Shown here one piece after another: positions 54,476-62,417 of a stretch of DNA of 64,000 nt. Where the stretch lies: positions 1 through 64,000 of the forward strand of contig CALXBK010000006.1 in assembly GCA_944386545.1 (NCBI GenBank), written 5' to 3'. Every line of letters starts with the position of its first letter. Positions within the stretch are counted from its first letter, which is position 1. The DNA comes from an uncultured Ruminiclostridium sp. (GTDB lineage Bacteria; Bacillota; Clostridia; Oscillospirales; Ruminococcaceae). Position numbers and translations under genes: made by a program. The notes under the pieces were generated by a model. It did no database searches. It saw only the letters and a list, made by a program, of their open reading frames with translations, and had not been told where the DNA came from.

Positions 54476-56608
54476 TCAGCTTGTGCTGATAAGATTGTTT
54501 ACATCAATAATAAGCGAGATTGTGCCGTCGCCCATTACGGTACAGCCCGAAAGTCCCTCGCCCTTGATATTGTACTGGCTGAGATACTTCGGAAAGGGCT
54601 TTACTACAACGGGCTGTTCGCCTATCAGCCTGTCCGCAAACAGGCAGACATTCTTTCCGCCTACGTCTACAAGCAGGAGTATGCCCTCCTCAAGATTTGT
54701 AACCTCTGTTTCTATCTTGAACTTCTCGTGCAGACGGAGTATGGGATAGCATACGCCTCTTATCATTATCATCTCGCCCTGCTTTGTATCATTGAGAAGC
54801 TGGTTGTTTGCAACCATAAGGCTCTCCTTGATGGAGGAAATCGGTACGGTGAAGATGGTAGGACCTACTCTGAGCTTCATGCCTTCAACGATAGCAAGCG
54901 TGAGCGGTATTCTTATAATGAAGCGTGTGCCCTTGCCCTGCTCGCTTTCAACCGAAAGCGTGCCGCCGCACTGCTCTATATTGCTCTTTACAACGTCCAT
55001 TCCCACGCCTCTTCCGCTGTACTCGGTAACCACATCGTTTGTTGAGAAGCCGGGCAGGAGTATCATGTTCTGAATTTCCTTTTCGGTGTATTCGCTTTCG
55101 GGCTTTGTAAGCAAGCCGTTCTTAGCCGCCTTTGCAAGCACCTTGTTGCAGTCAATTCCCGCACCGTCATCGGAAACGGTGATTATAACCTCGCCGGCTG
55201 AATGTCTTGCGGAGAGCTTTACGGTCGCCTTTTCGGGCTTGTCTGCCGCTATTCTCTGCTGTACATCGCTTTCTATGCCGTGGTCCATACAGTTTCTTAC
55301 CAGGTGCATAAGCGGATCGTTAAGGTTGTCTACAATGCTCTTGTCAACCTCGGTGTTCTCGCCCTCAAGCACAAGCTCTGCGTCCTTGTTGAGCTTTATC
55401 TTCATATCACGCACAATTCTGCCCATCTTCTGGAATACGCCTGCAAGCGGTACCATTCTGATTGACATTACCGTGTCCTGAAGCTCGTCGGTGAGCTTTC
55501 TGAGCTGTCTTGCCGCCTTTGAGAAGCTCTCCAGCTCCAGTCCGTCCAAATCGGGATTTGCAATAACCATCGATTCGGTGGTAATGATTTCGCCGACAAT
55601 ATCGTGAAGCGTATCTAACTTTGCAAGGTTTACGCTGATAAGGCTCTGCTTTTGTCCGCCGTTTGCCTTTTTGATGTCCTCCTGCGCCTTTGTAACGGCG
55701 TTGCTCTCCGCCGTCTTTGCGGGTGCGGAAGCCGCCTTTGCAGGAGCGGGAGCAGGCGCCGCTTCACTCTGTACAGGCTGCTGCTGTACCGCTTCGGCGG
55801 GTGCTTCGGCCTTTTCGGCAGGGGGTGCGGGGGCAACTGCCGCTTCGTCTATAATTTCATAGGACTGAACGTTTACCGCACCCTCTATTGTCTTTAATAC
55901 TGCGTCGTTGTTTCCGTCAAAGCCCCTAAAGGTAACAAAGAAGCCGTTTTCCACTATATCCCTTGCGCTGTCTGCGTTGGATTCCACGTCGTGAGGCTCG
56001 CAGAAAATCACGTCAGCCTCTTCCTTTATCTTGGTAAGCAGCAGGAAGGCTCGCAGATTTTCCATCTTACAGCCGTCCTCAAAGAACACTCTTACAGTCA
56101 TTGTTCCACTCTGAGTACCTGTTGCCGGTGCTGTCGGGGCGCTTGCCGCCTCGGGCGCAATCTGTGCGGGCGCTTCTCCGCCCTCCATTGCCTTAAGCCG
56201 CTCGGTAGCGTCCATTAGCTTTTTGAAGGTTTTGGAAAAATCTGTCGGGGTAAACTCATCGTCGCTTGAGGTCTGGATATATTCAATCTCCGCCTTGTAT
56301 AGGTCGGATACCTCGAATATAAGCTCATACACGAAATGTGCGTCCTTTGCAATTTCGGGCTTTTCCCTTATTACAAAGAACATGTCCTCGCCCTTGTGTG
56401 CCAGCTGCTGAAGATTTTCAAAGCCCATCATCGCAGAAGAACCCTTGATAGTGTGCATAATGCGGAAGATTTCATTTATATCCTCTGTTGAGAATACGTT
56501 TGCGTCCTCCGTTCTGAGCAGAATTTCGTCAAGCTGTTCAAGCAGAGTATTGGTTTCAAAAATGTACATTTCAAGCATGGACTCCATGCCCGCTTCAACC
56601 TTTGCCAT
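54476..56608 (-). CDS. cheA: Chemotaxis histidine kinase CheA
   Basis: A 710-residue sensor kinase. The HPt domain (about 5-115) has phospho-accepting His52 in MHTIKGSSAMM. A P2-like region and an Ala/Pro/Glu-rich linker follow (about 255-310), then the dimerisation helices (about 320-385). The ATPase domain (about 390-560) has HLVRNCMDHGIES, DDGAGID, LLPGFSTNDVVTEYSGRGVGMDVV and a G-rich loop. The CheW-like domain (about 565-705) ends the protein. It is first in the chemotaxis operon. No cheY is adjacent, so the response regulator gene must lie elsewhere. Confidence 0.96.
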   Translation of the reverse strand: MAKVEAGMESMLEMYIFETNTLLEQLDEILLRTEDANVFSTEDINEIFRIMHTIKGSSAMMGFENLQQLAHKGEDMFFVIREKPEIAKDAHFVYELIFEVSDLYKAEIEYIQTSSDDEFTPTDFSKTFKKLMDATERLKAMEGGEAPAQIAPEAASAPTAPATGTQSGTMTVRVFFEDGCKMENLRAFLLLTKIKEEADVIFCEPHDVESNADSARDIVENGFFVTFRGFDGNNDAVLKTIEGAVNVQSYEIIDEAAVAPAPPAEKAEAPAEAVQQQPVQSEAAPAPAPAKAASAPAKTAESNAVTKAQEDIKKANGGQKQSLISVNLAKLDTLHDIVGEIITTESMVIANPDLDGLELESFSKAARQLRKLTDELQDTVMSIRMVPLAGVFQKMGRIVRDMKIKLNKDAELVLEGENTEVDKSIVDNLNDPLMHLVRNCMDHGIESDVQQRIAADKPEKATVKLSARHSAGEVIITVSDDGAGIDCNKVLAKAAKNGLLTKPESEYTEKEIQNMILLPGFSTNDVVTEYSGRGVGMDVVKSNIEQCGGTLSVESEQGKGTRFIIRIPLTLAIVEGMKLRVGPTIFTVPISSIKESLMVANNQLLNDTKQGEMIMIRGVCYPILRLHEKFKIETEVTNLEEGILLLVDVGGKNVCLFADRLIGEQPVVVKPFPKYLSQYNIKGEGLSGCTVMGDGTISLIIDVNNLISTS

Positions 56609-56662
56609 AAACTAACCCGCCTTTCACTGAAAAATTAAATTTGTACAAAGTTAAGAATGATA

Positions 56663-56691
56663 TTGATTAATCGAAAAATATGTGTTAAAAT
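56663..56691 (+). promoter_or_regulatory. Promoter of the fliK-like gene
   Basis: TTGATT (56663-56668), 17 bases, TAAAAT (56686-56691). A sigma-D-type promoter was looked for here and not convincingly found. Confidence 0.55.
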
Positions 56692-56720
56692 GAGCTAAAA
56701 GCCAGATGGCTGAAAATCTT

Positions 56721-56737
56721 GTCCGATATATTCGGAC
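56721..56737 (+). promoter_or_regulatory. Leader hairpin beside the ribosome binding site
   Basis: GTCCGATATATTCGGAC folds into a six-base stem with a five-base loop, ending three bases before the AAGGAG site of the fliK-like gene. It may tune translation start. Confidence 0.4.
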
Positions 56738-56752
56738 GGGAAGGAGAAACAG

Positions 56753-58618
56753 ATGCCGAACATTCCTCAGCTTACCACTCCGGTTACCAATAATAAAAGC
56801 TACTCATTCACAAACCGTCAGTATGACGGAAATATCGAGCCGTTCGATATGGTGGAGCTTACACAGCCGCTGAAAGCCTCAAGCTCATCCGACGGAGAAT
56901 CCGCCGCCGCGATGACAATGGGCAGAAAAAACCTTGCTCCGCTGACCGTACAGATTAAAGATCCCACCATGGCGGTCGAAACCTTAAAAAATCTGCTAAG
57001 CTCGGATATTCTCGAACAAACCATGATAAACGGCTACGATGAGCTGTACAACGATATGGACGAGCTTATCAAGAGCTTTTACCTTAATCCCGAAAAATTA
57101 GTACGCGAAATCCAGAACCAGGAAAAGCAAAACACCATGTTCAGCGGAGACGAGTTCTATAAGCTGCTTCACGGCATACTCAAAACCACCACCAGCCCCG
57201 AAATAAGGGAAAGCATGGGCACATTGCTCAAGGCGCTGAATTTTTCCACTAACAAGCAGGAAATTCTGAATGCGCTGTCTGCAAATCTGAAATTTTTGTC
57301 GGAATATTTTTCCCCAAATGCTGCGCTCTCCAAAAGGCTGTCTGTGTTGTCCGCAGGCTGGGCTGACAAAAACGCCGCCAATCTGTTTGAAACACTCAAG
57401 GGAGAAACCCTTGCGCTTTTGAAAGAGCTGTCGGGCAGTCTGCTCAACGACGAGAGAACTCAGACCTTCATACCTCTTATAGTGCATAATCTTTCAAGAT
57501 ACAACACAAACAGGTATATGCTAAAGGAAGCGTTCGCAAACTTTCTCGCCTACATACCGTCGAACGAAATGAGAAAGGAGCTTTCCGCTTCGTTCAACGA
57601 GTTGCTCCAGAAACTGTTCAGCCAAAAACAGCTGGACGAAATGAACAGCGAACCCGATATATATAATAATACACTAAATCAAAAAGAAAATCAAGAGCAA
57701 TTGAGCTTTTTTGACAATAGAAATGAAAAACTAACCATTTCTTTGTTTATAAAGACCAAAATGAGCGACGAGGATTACGTTTCACAGCTGAATCTTACTC
57801 AGGAAAAGCTGGAATTTTTAACCTCAAGCTTCTTTGAGGGGAAGCAAAGCGGTATCCAGACACTGAAAAACATATTCCTCTCCCTGCTTTCGGGAAATGA
57901 CGGCAGACAGATGATACCCGCCGTACACAAGGAATTTTCGAGCATAAAGGATATGACCGGACTTGTGGAGTATTTAAACGAGGTGCTCAGGCAAATGCCG
58001 GACATCTCGCAGAGAGAACAGCTTTTCAAGGCGTTTACCGATATTGTGAATACTATGGCTCAGAGAAAGGAGCTTCCCGCCTCGAGCAACGTTCCCTCTG
58101 CGCCCTCTACGCTTGACAAGCTGACGGATTTTATAGGCAAAAACATAAACCACGAGGCTATCCGCTCGCTGGATAACTTCAATGCGTCAAATCTACTGCA
58201 AAGCCTCCTCAACGCACCGGGCGTGTTCACTCCGCTGGCGCACTATGTACTGCCGCTGAGATTTGAGGATACCAAGGCGTTCGGAGAGCTGTGGGTGGAC
58301 AACGATGAAAACAACCCCAACAACACTCCCGCAGGACAGAAAAACTACCATTTGTTCTTAACCTTTGACGTTGAATCAATAGGCCGCTTTGAAGTGGATA
58401 TGTACGCTCTGGGCGAGAATATAAGCCTCTCCCTGCTGTACCCCGAAAGCTACGGCTTCAGGGTAAAGCGTCTTACCGAAAAAATTGATCTTGTTATAAG
58501 AAATATAGGCTACAAGCCTGTTAAATTCGAGACGTCCGTGCTTAAAAGACCTCACGTTCTGACGGAGGTTTTCCCGAAATTGGTGGAAAGGAGAAAAGGT
58601 CTTAATGTCCAAGCGTAA
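56753..58618 (+). CDS. FliK-like (flagellar hook-length) family protein
   Basis: A 621-residue protein. Most of it is helical, low-complexity and unlike anything I recognise (about 1-490). The last ~110 residues resemble the Flg_hook C-terminal domain of FliK: HYVLPLRFEDTKAFGELWV, then YHLFLTFDVESIGRFEVDMYALGENISLSLLYPES. FliK switches export from hook to filament proteins by contacting FlhB. The next gene encodes an FlhB-like fragment, which supports the call. It is divergent from cheA. Confidence 0.6.
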   Translation: MPNIPQLTTPVTNNKSYSFTNRQYDGNIEPFDMVELTQPLKASSSSDGESAAAMTMGRKNLAPLTVQIKDPTMAVETLKNLLSSDILEQTMINGYDELYNDMDELIKSFYLNPEKLVREIQNQEKQNTMFSGDEFYKLLHGILKTTTSPEIRESMGTLLKALNFSTNKQEILNALSANLKFLSEYFSPNAALSKRLSVLSAGWADKNAANLFETLKGETLALLKELSGSLLNDERTQTFIPLIVHNLSRYNTNRYMLKEAFANFLAYIPSNEMRKELSASFNELLQKLFSQKQLDEMNSEPDIYNNTLNQKENQEQLSFFDNRNEKLTISLFIKTKMSDEDYVSQLNLTQEKLEFLTSSFFEGKQSGIQTLKNIFLSLLSGNDGRQMIPAVHKEFSSIKDMTGLVEYLNEVLRQMPDISQREQLFKAFTDIVNTMAQRKELPASSNVPSAPSTLDKLTDFIGKNINHEAIRSLDNFNASNLLQSLLNAPGVFTPLAHYVLPLRFEDTKAFGELWVDNDENNPNNTPAGQKNYHLFLTFDVESIGRFEVDMYALGENISLSLLYPESYGFRVKRLTEKIDLVIRNIGYKPVKFETSVLKRPHVLTEVFPKLVERRKGLNVQA

Positions 58619-58892
58619 TTTAGGTCAGCAGGCCGCCGCCGCACTCAAATACAACCCCGATTTGAATTACGCACCCGTGGTGGTTGCGTCGGGACTGGGC
58701 GAGCTTGCAAAGAAAATTATCAACATTGCCGATGAAAACGGCGTTCCCGTCTACCGAGACGACAGCACGGCGGCGCTTCTTGTCATGCTCAACAGCGGCG
58801 AAACCATACCCGTTGAGCTTTACAGAATAATTGCGGCAATTTATGCCGAGGTGGTGTACTCCGCAAACGACATGAAAAAAGGCAAGCTCTGA
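58605..58892 (+). CDS. FlhB C-terminal-domain homologue (FhlB/YlqH type)
   Basis: A 95-residue protein matching the cytoplasmic domain of FlhB/EscU without the membrane part: AAALKYNPDLNYAPVVVASGLGELAKKIINIADENGVPVYRDDS and LYRIIAAIYAEVV. The NPTH self-cleavage site of FlhB is replaced (YAPVVVA), so autocleavage is not expected. Its start overlaps the end of the fliK-like gene by 14 bases, so the two are translationally coupled. Its role in export is unproven, but orthologues can partly replace the FlhB domain. Confidence 0.85.
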   Translation: MSKRNLGQQAAAALKYNPDLNYAPVVVASGLGELAKKIINIADENGVPVYRDDSTAALLVMLNSGETIPVELYRIIAAIYAEVVYSANDMKKGKL

Positions 58893-58918
58893 TATTATTT
58901 TTGATTGTACCGTGCCGC

Positions 58919-59049
58919 TTTAATAAAAGGCTTGCCCGCCGTTCAACGAAGCAAGTCACTGTAAAGCTTCAGGCGGCGATTGAAGCTCAAATGAAACCGA
59001 AGGTGAAATTTGCCGCCTTAAAGTCAAGGGGCATCTTGCCTGACTAATA
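58919..59049 (-). repeat. Degenerate copy of the 143-bp repeat (copy 7)
   Basis: TAATAAAAGGCTTGCCCG, GTTCAACG and GGGGCATCTTGCCT match both ends and parts of the middle, in the inverted orientation. Most hairpin arms have diverged. It is an older insertion than the others and fills much of the 58893-59196 gap. Confidence 0.7.
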
Positions 59050-59087
59050 AATTTCGTTGTGATTTTGTAAAAATATTTATTAAACTA

Positions 59088-59116
59088 TTGACAAAAATTG
59101 ATTATTGTGATACAAT
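59088..59116 (+). promoter_or_regulatory. Sigma-A promoter of the SigH-like gene
   Basis: TTGACA (59088-59093), 17 bases, TACAAT (59111-59116), 80 bases before the start codon. Confidence 0.75.
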
Positions 59117-59196
59117 ACCGACGTATATATTATTGAATAGCTGTCGGGACAATTGCCCGGCTCACAGCGCAGAAAGCAATCGGAGATTACTGAAGC

Positions 59197-59766
59197 ATGA
59201 ACGGTACCGACATAACTGACGAGCAGCTTGTAAGGCAGATAAGAAGCGAAAGTTGTCAAAATCGGACAAATCTGCTTATCAAGCGGTATATTCCAATGGT
59301 AAGCGCAAAGGCGGCAAAAACTGCGCTTCGTTGTCCGTCCGCTGAATGTGACGATTTGTTTTCCGAAGGACTGCTCGGTCTGCTCAAGGCAATACGGTGC
59401 TTTGACGAGGATAAGGGCGCGCCGTTCGGGGCGTTCGCTTCTCTGTGTGTGGACTGCGCGATGAAAAACTGTGTAGCGAAGGCTTTAAAGGCAAATCCCC
59501 TGTCAAGGACGGAGGATTTTGACTTTTCCGCCGTCAGTGACGATTCGCCGCTGACTGAGGATTATATTGTTGAAAAGGAAAACGAACAGCAGCTTATGAA
59601 AAAGCTCGCAGAGACGCTCAGCAAAAGGGAGCTTCGCATATTCGAGCTTTATATAAGACGCTTTTCATATCAGCAGATAGCACATGAGCTTGACATAAGC
59701 GAAAAATCGGTTGACAACGCTTTATGCCGTGCTAAAACAAAGCTCAGAAAGCTTTTGGGGAAATAA
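59197..59766 (+). CDS. RNA polymerase sigma factor, SigH-like
   Basis: A 189-residue sigma-70-family protein. Region 2 has DLFSEGLLGLLKAIRCFDEDKGAPFGAFASLCVDCAMKNCV, the pattern of the stationary-phase/sporulation factor SigH. Region 4 (about 135-187) has LSKRELRIFELYIRRFSYQQIAHELDISEKSVDNALCRAKTKLRKLL. It is shorter than typical SigH (~215). No anti-sigma gene is adjacent. A zinc-ribbon protein gene follows. Confidence 0.85.
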   Translation: MNGTDITDEQLVRQIRSESCQNRTNLLIKRYIPMVSAKAAKTALRCPSAECDDLFSEGLLGLLKAIRCFDEDKGAPFGAFASLCVDCAMKNCVAKALKANPLSRTEDFDFSAVSDDSPLTEDYIVEKENEQQLMKKLAETLSKRELRIFELYIRRFSYQQIAHELDISEKSVDNALCRAKTKLRKLLGK

Positions 59767-59831
59767 GACCTCGTGTCTTTTTCATATTACTACACGCTTA
59801 ACCGCGTGAGAAAAATTAAGAGGTATAAACT

Positions 59832-60104
59832 ATGTACGAAGACAAGACTCTCACATGCCGTGACTGCGGCGCTGAATTCGTATTCTCCGCAGGCGAGCAG
59901 GAATTCTACGCTCAGAACGGCTTCACCAACGAGCCTAAGAGATGCAAGGCCTGCCGTGACGCAAAGAAGAACGGCGGCGCTAAGCGCGAGCTGTTCACCG
60001 CTGTATGCGCAAGCTGCGGCGGCGAGGCAAAGGTTCCCTTCCAGCCTCGTGAGGACAAGCCCGTTTATTGCAGCGAGTGCTTCGCTAAAAGAAACGAGCA
60101 GTAA
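59832..60104 (+). CDS. Small zinc-ribbon protein with two CxxC pairs per domain
   Basis: A 90-residue protein with two zinc ribbons. One uses TCRDC and RCKAC (residues about 9-41). The other uses VCASC and YCSEC (about 59-83). Codons are strongly biased (GGC, AAG, CGT), suggesting high expression. Homologous small proteins are widespread in Firmicutes with unknown function, and nucleic-acid or ribosome binding is plausible. It is followed by the structured element at 60116 and a terminator. Confidence 0.85.
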   Translation: MYEDKTLTCRDCGAEFVFSAGEQEFYAQNGFTNEPKRCKACRDAKKNGGAKRELFTAVCASCGGEAKVPFQPREDKPVYCSECFAKRNEQ

Positions 60105-60115
60105 TTTTATCAAGG

Positions 60116-60176
60116 GTACTCGGAGCGCACGTTCCTTATTCGGGGTTAGTTCAGGCGATTCATAGGAGTTTCGTAC
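60116..60176 (+). other. Candidate structured RNA or 3' UTR element, copy B
   Basis: GTAC at both ends closes a stem. A GGAGCG/CGTTCC hairpin follows (one G-T pair), then TTCGGGGTTAGTTCA (60139-60153), identical to copy A at 14 of 15 positions. The element starts 12 bases after the zinc-ribbon stop codon and precedes a strong terminator, so it is probably the 3' part of that mRNA or a small RNA. Confidence 0.4.
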
Positions 60177-60232
60177 ATTTTCTATATTGCTGATACGATA
60201 ACGAGGGTATTACAAGGTAAAACACGCAACAG

Positions 60233-60261
60233 CCGTCTGACGGGTTATTCCCGACAGGCGG
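60233..60261 (+). terminator. Intrinsic terminator after the zinc-ribbon gene
   Basis: CCGTCTGACGGG, loop TTATT, CCCGACAGGCGG, then TTTCTCTT. It ends the transcript that includes element B. The rest of the 60105-60430 gap holds A/T-rich promoter DNA. Confidence 0.85.
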
Positions 60262-60332
60262 TTTCTCTTATTGTAAATCCACAAAAGTCGATAAAAAATT
60301 TTATTAAATTTGCATAAAATGCAAAAATTATA

Positions 60333-60361
60333 TTGTAAAAATCGCCGTAATGTATTATAAT
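60333..60361 (+). promoter_or_regulatory. Promoter of the SNF2-like/GHKL pair
   Basis: TTGTAA (60333-60338), 17 bases, TATAAT (60356-60361), 70 bases before the TTG start. Confidence 0.65.
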
Positions 60362-60430
60362 TAATATATTAAAAATTTTGTACGATTTTATTCATAATAT
60401 CGTTTACAATACAAGGCGGAGGGTGATATT

Positions 60431-62416
60431 TTGAAAACCGATGAGATTAAATGGATATCCTTCTACGGCAAGGACACCGGTGCGATAAACCGTTCCTTTT
60501 ACGAGAAGGTTAAGAAATTCGGATTTTGCCTGGTGCTTGACGAATACGGCTCGGATAAAGCGTCAAAGGTACATCTGAGTATTCTTGACACCGTGCTTGA
60601 AAAAGAAAAGCCGAATATCCTGCTTGTATGCCCCAGTCATCTTATGCACAGCTGGTACCGTTCCGTAATCACCAAAACGGGACTGGACATGAAGATGATT
60701 TCCGGCTCTTCCTGCGCTATTTCCTACTTCAGCAAGGATATGTCCAATATGTACATAATCTCAGAGGATGCCGTCAAAAACGACAATCCCCTTCTAAAAC
60801 AGTTCGAGGATGAGGGACTTACCTGGGACCTTATGATTCTCGACTCTACGCTGTTCATTTCTGGACTTGAAAGCAGTCTGTACACGGACAACATCAAAAC
60901 AAAGACTGAAAAGCTTATTATTTTCAGCCCTGTTCCTTACGGATACATGAAGGACGGCGAGGGAATAAAAAATCTCGTGAAATCGCTCCTTGCAGACGAG
61001 AACAAGGCAAAGGCGGCAGATGAGATTACATTCGGCACCCAGACGATATGCTTCAACCCCTACACGCCCGTAATGCGTTATTTTGACAAATCGGTATACA
61101 ACGGCGACACGGCAAGAAACACCGTTGTGCTTGAATATGAATTTTCAAACGAATTTATCCAGAATTCAAGAAAGCTCGTTGACTTAAAGACGGGACTTCC
61201 GCTTTACGCTTACGGCGGAAACGTATTTGAGGAATACGGGCTTGAAGCAAAAAAGATATACACAAAGCCCGCCTACAACATCGCAGATGTGGCAACGCTC
61301 AGAGAAGTGGACAAAAAGCTGGACTGCTTCCTTACAAAGCTTGACGAGGTGCTGGCTTCTCCGGATAACAAGGCTCTGATTTACTGCGTGACAGGCTCGA
61401 CCATATCTTATCTCAAAAAGGTAATATCCGCGCTTCATCCGAGCTCCTCGGGCTTGCTTAAGATTGACAAAGGCGATATATTCAATACGAGGTACGGCAA
61501 CTTCACACCCGGAAATCCCACTCCTCCGAGAATAACAATAACGGTTGACAAAATCGGCTCTATTTCACCCGAAATCAAGAATTACACCCATATTTTCAAC
61601 TATGAGCTTCCCGACGATCCCGTGACGCTGGAATACCGCGCCGCACGTCATTCAATACCGGACGAGCAGAGCAAGGAGTACATATTCTTCTGCGACAAGA
61701 ACGGTCTGTTTGACAGCCGTATGCTTTCAAAGGTACTTTTCGGAAAGATTTACAGAGCTTTGGTAACCAATCTTCCCGGCAGAAATATTCTTTTCGACCT
61801 GCCCTGTGCAGCACAGCTCATAACAGGCTGTATAAAGGATTTACAGTATGTATGCGGATATACCGGCGAGGTTGCAAACTGCCTTGACGTTATCACGCAT
61901 TTCAGAAGCGATTACAACATAGCCGCAAACATCGACCTTTCTTCGGCTTCAAGGACTCACGAATACACGGCTCTCAAGCTCGAAAAAATTTACAGGGCAT
62001 TCGGCATAGAGGGCAGAATAAAGGATAATTCAACCGATGAAAAGGCGCTTCGGACGATGATTAAGGAGACGCTTGACAGATACGCAGGCTCGTTGCTTTA
62101 CTTAGACGAGCAGCAGAAGATTATCGCACTCGGAGGCGATGAGCTGAAGGAGTGCCTTTACAGCGACAGATACGAGGAATACAAATCAGGCGTCCGCCAG
62201 TCGGAAATGACCGTCGGAATAAAGAGCGCGGAAGGATCGCTTGAAAATTTCATTCCGGAAAACAAATACAACGAGCTTCGCATTTGTGTTACGCAAATGC
62301 CCGACACCGTCAAGATGCCCGTCCTGCTCAACACATGGCGGTATCTTACCGAAAACGGTATGCTGCGTGACAGCTTCAAGCAGTTTATGAAAAATTACAA
62401 CGAGGGAGTGATGTAA
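60431..62416 (+). CDS. Degenerate SNF2/superfamily-2 helicase-like protein
   Basis: A 661-residue protein that I do not recognise as a named family. Its layout resembles an SNF2 ATPase with lost motifs. FGFCLVLDEYGSDKAS (about 31-45) sits where DEMGLGKT would be, keeping the Lys but not the GKT loop. ILLVCPSHLMHSWYRSV matches motif Ia. WDLMILDST replaces the DExH box. NKALIYCVTGSTISYLKKVI and later NYTHIFNYELPDDPVTLEYRAARHSIPDEQSKEYIFFC match the second RecA-like lobe, with RAARHSIP at the arginine-finger position. ATP hydrolysis is doubtful. The start is TTG with a strong GGAGGGTGAT site. The GHKL ATPase gene begins one base after its stop codon. Confidence 0.55.
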   Translation: MKTDEIKWISFYGKDTGAINRSFYEKVKKFGFCLVLDEYGSDKASKVHLSILDTVLEKEKPNILLVCPSHLMHSWYRSVITKTGLDMKMISGSSCAISYFSKDMSNMYIISEDAVKNDNPLLKQFEDEGLTWDLMILDSTLFISGLESSLYTDNIKTKTEKLIIFSPVPYGYMKDGEGIKNLVKSLLADENKAKAADEITFGTQTICFNPYTPVMRYFDKSVYNGDTARNTVVLEYEFSNEFIQNSRKLVDLKTGLPLYAYGGNVFEEYGLEAKKIYTKPAYNIADVATLREVDKKLDCFLTKLDEVLASPDNKALIYCVTGSTISYLKKVISALHPSSSGLLKIDKGDIFNTRYGNFTPGNPTPPRITITVDKIGSISPEIKNYTHIFNYELPDDPVTLEYRAARHSIPDEQSKEYIFFCDKNGLFDSRMLSKVLFGKIYRALVTNLPGRNILFDLPCAAQLITGCIKDLQYVCGYTGEVANCLDVITHFRSDYNIAANIDLSSASRTHEYTALKLEKIYRAFGIEGRIKDNSTDEKALRTMIKETLDRYAGSLLYLDEQQKIIALGGDELKECLYSDRYEEYKSGVRQSEMTVGIKSAEGSLENFIPENKYNELRICVTQMPDTVKMPVLLNTWRYLTENGMLRDSFKQFMKNYNEGVM

Positions 62417-62417
62417 G

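Noticed and set aside
54065-55045. A 326-codon frame antisense to cheA and cheW
   Set aside because: It spans two confirmed genes on the other strand and encodes no known motif.
56700-56737. Riboswitch or sigma-D promoter upstream of the fliK-like gene
   Set aside because: No known aptamer core fits, and the CCGATAT sequence is not at the right distance from a TAAA box. A sigma-A promoter explains the site better.
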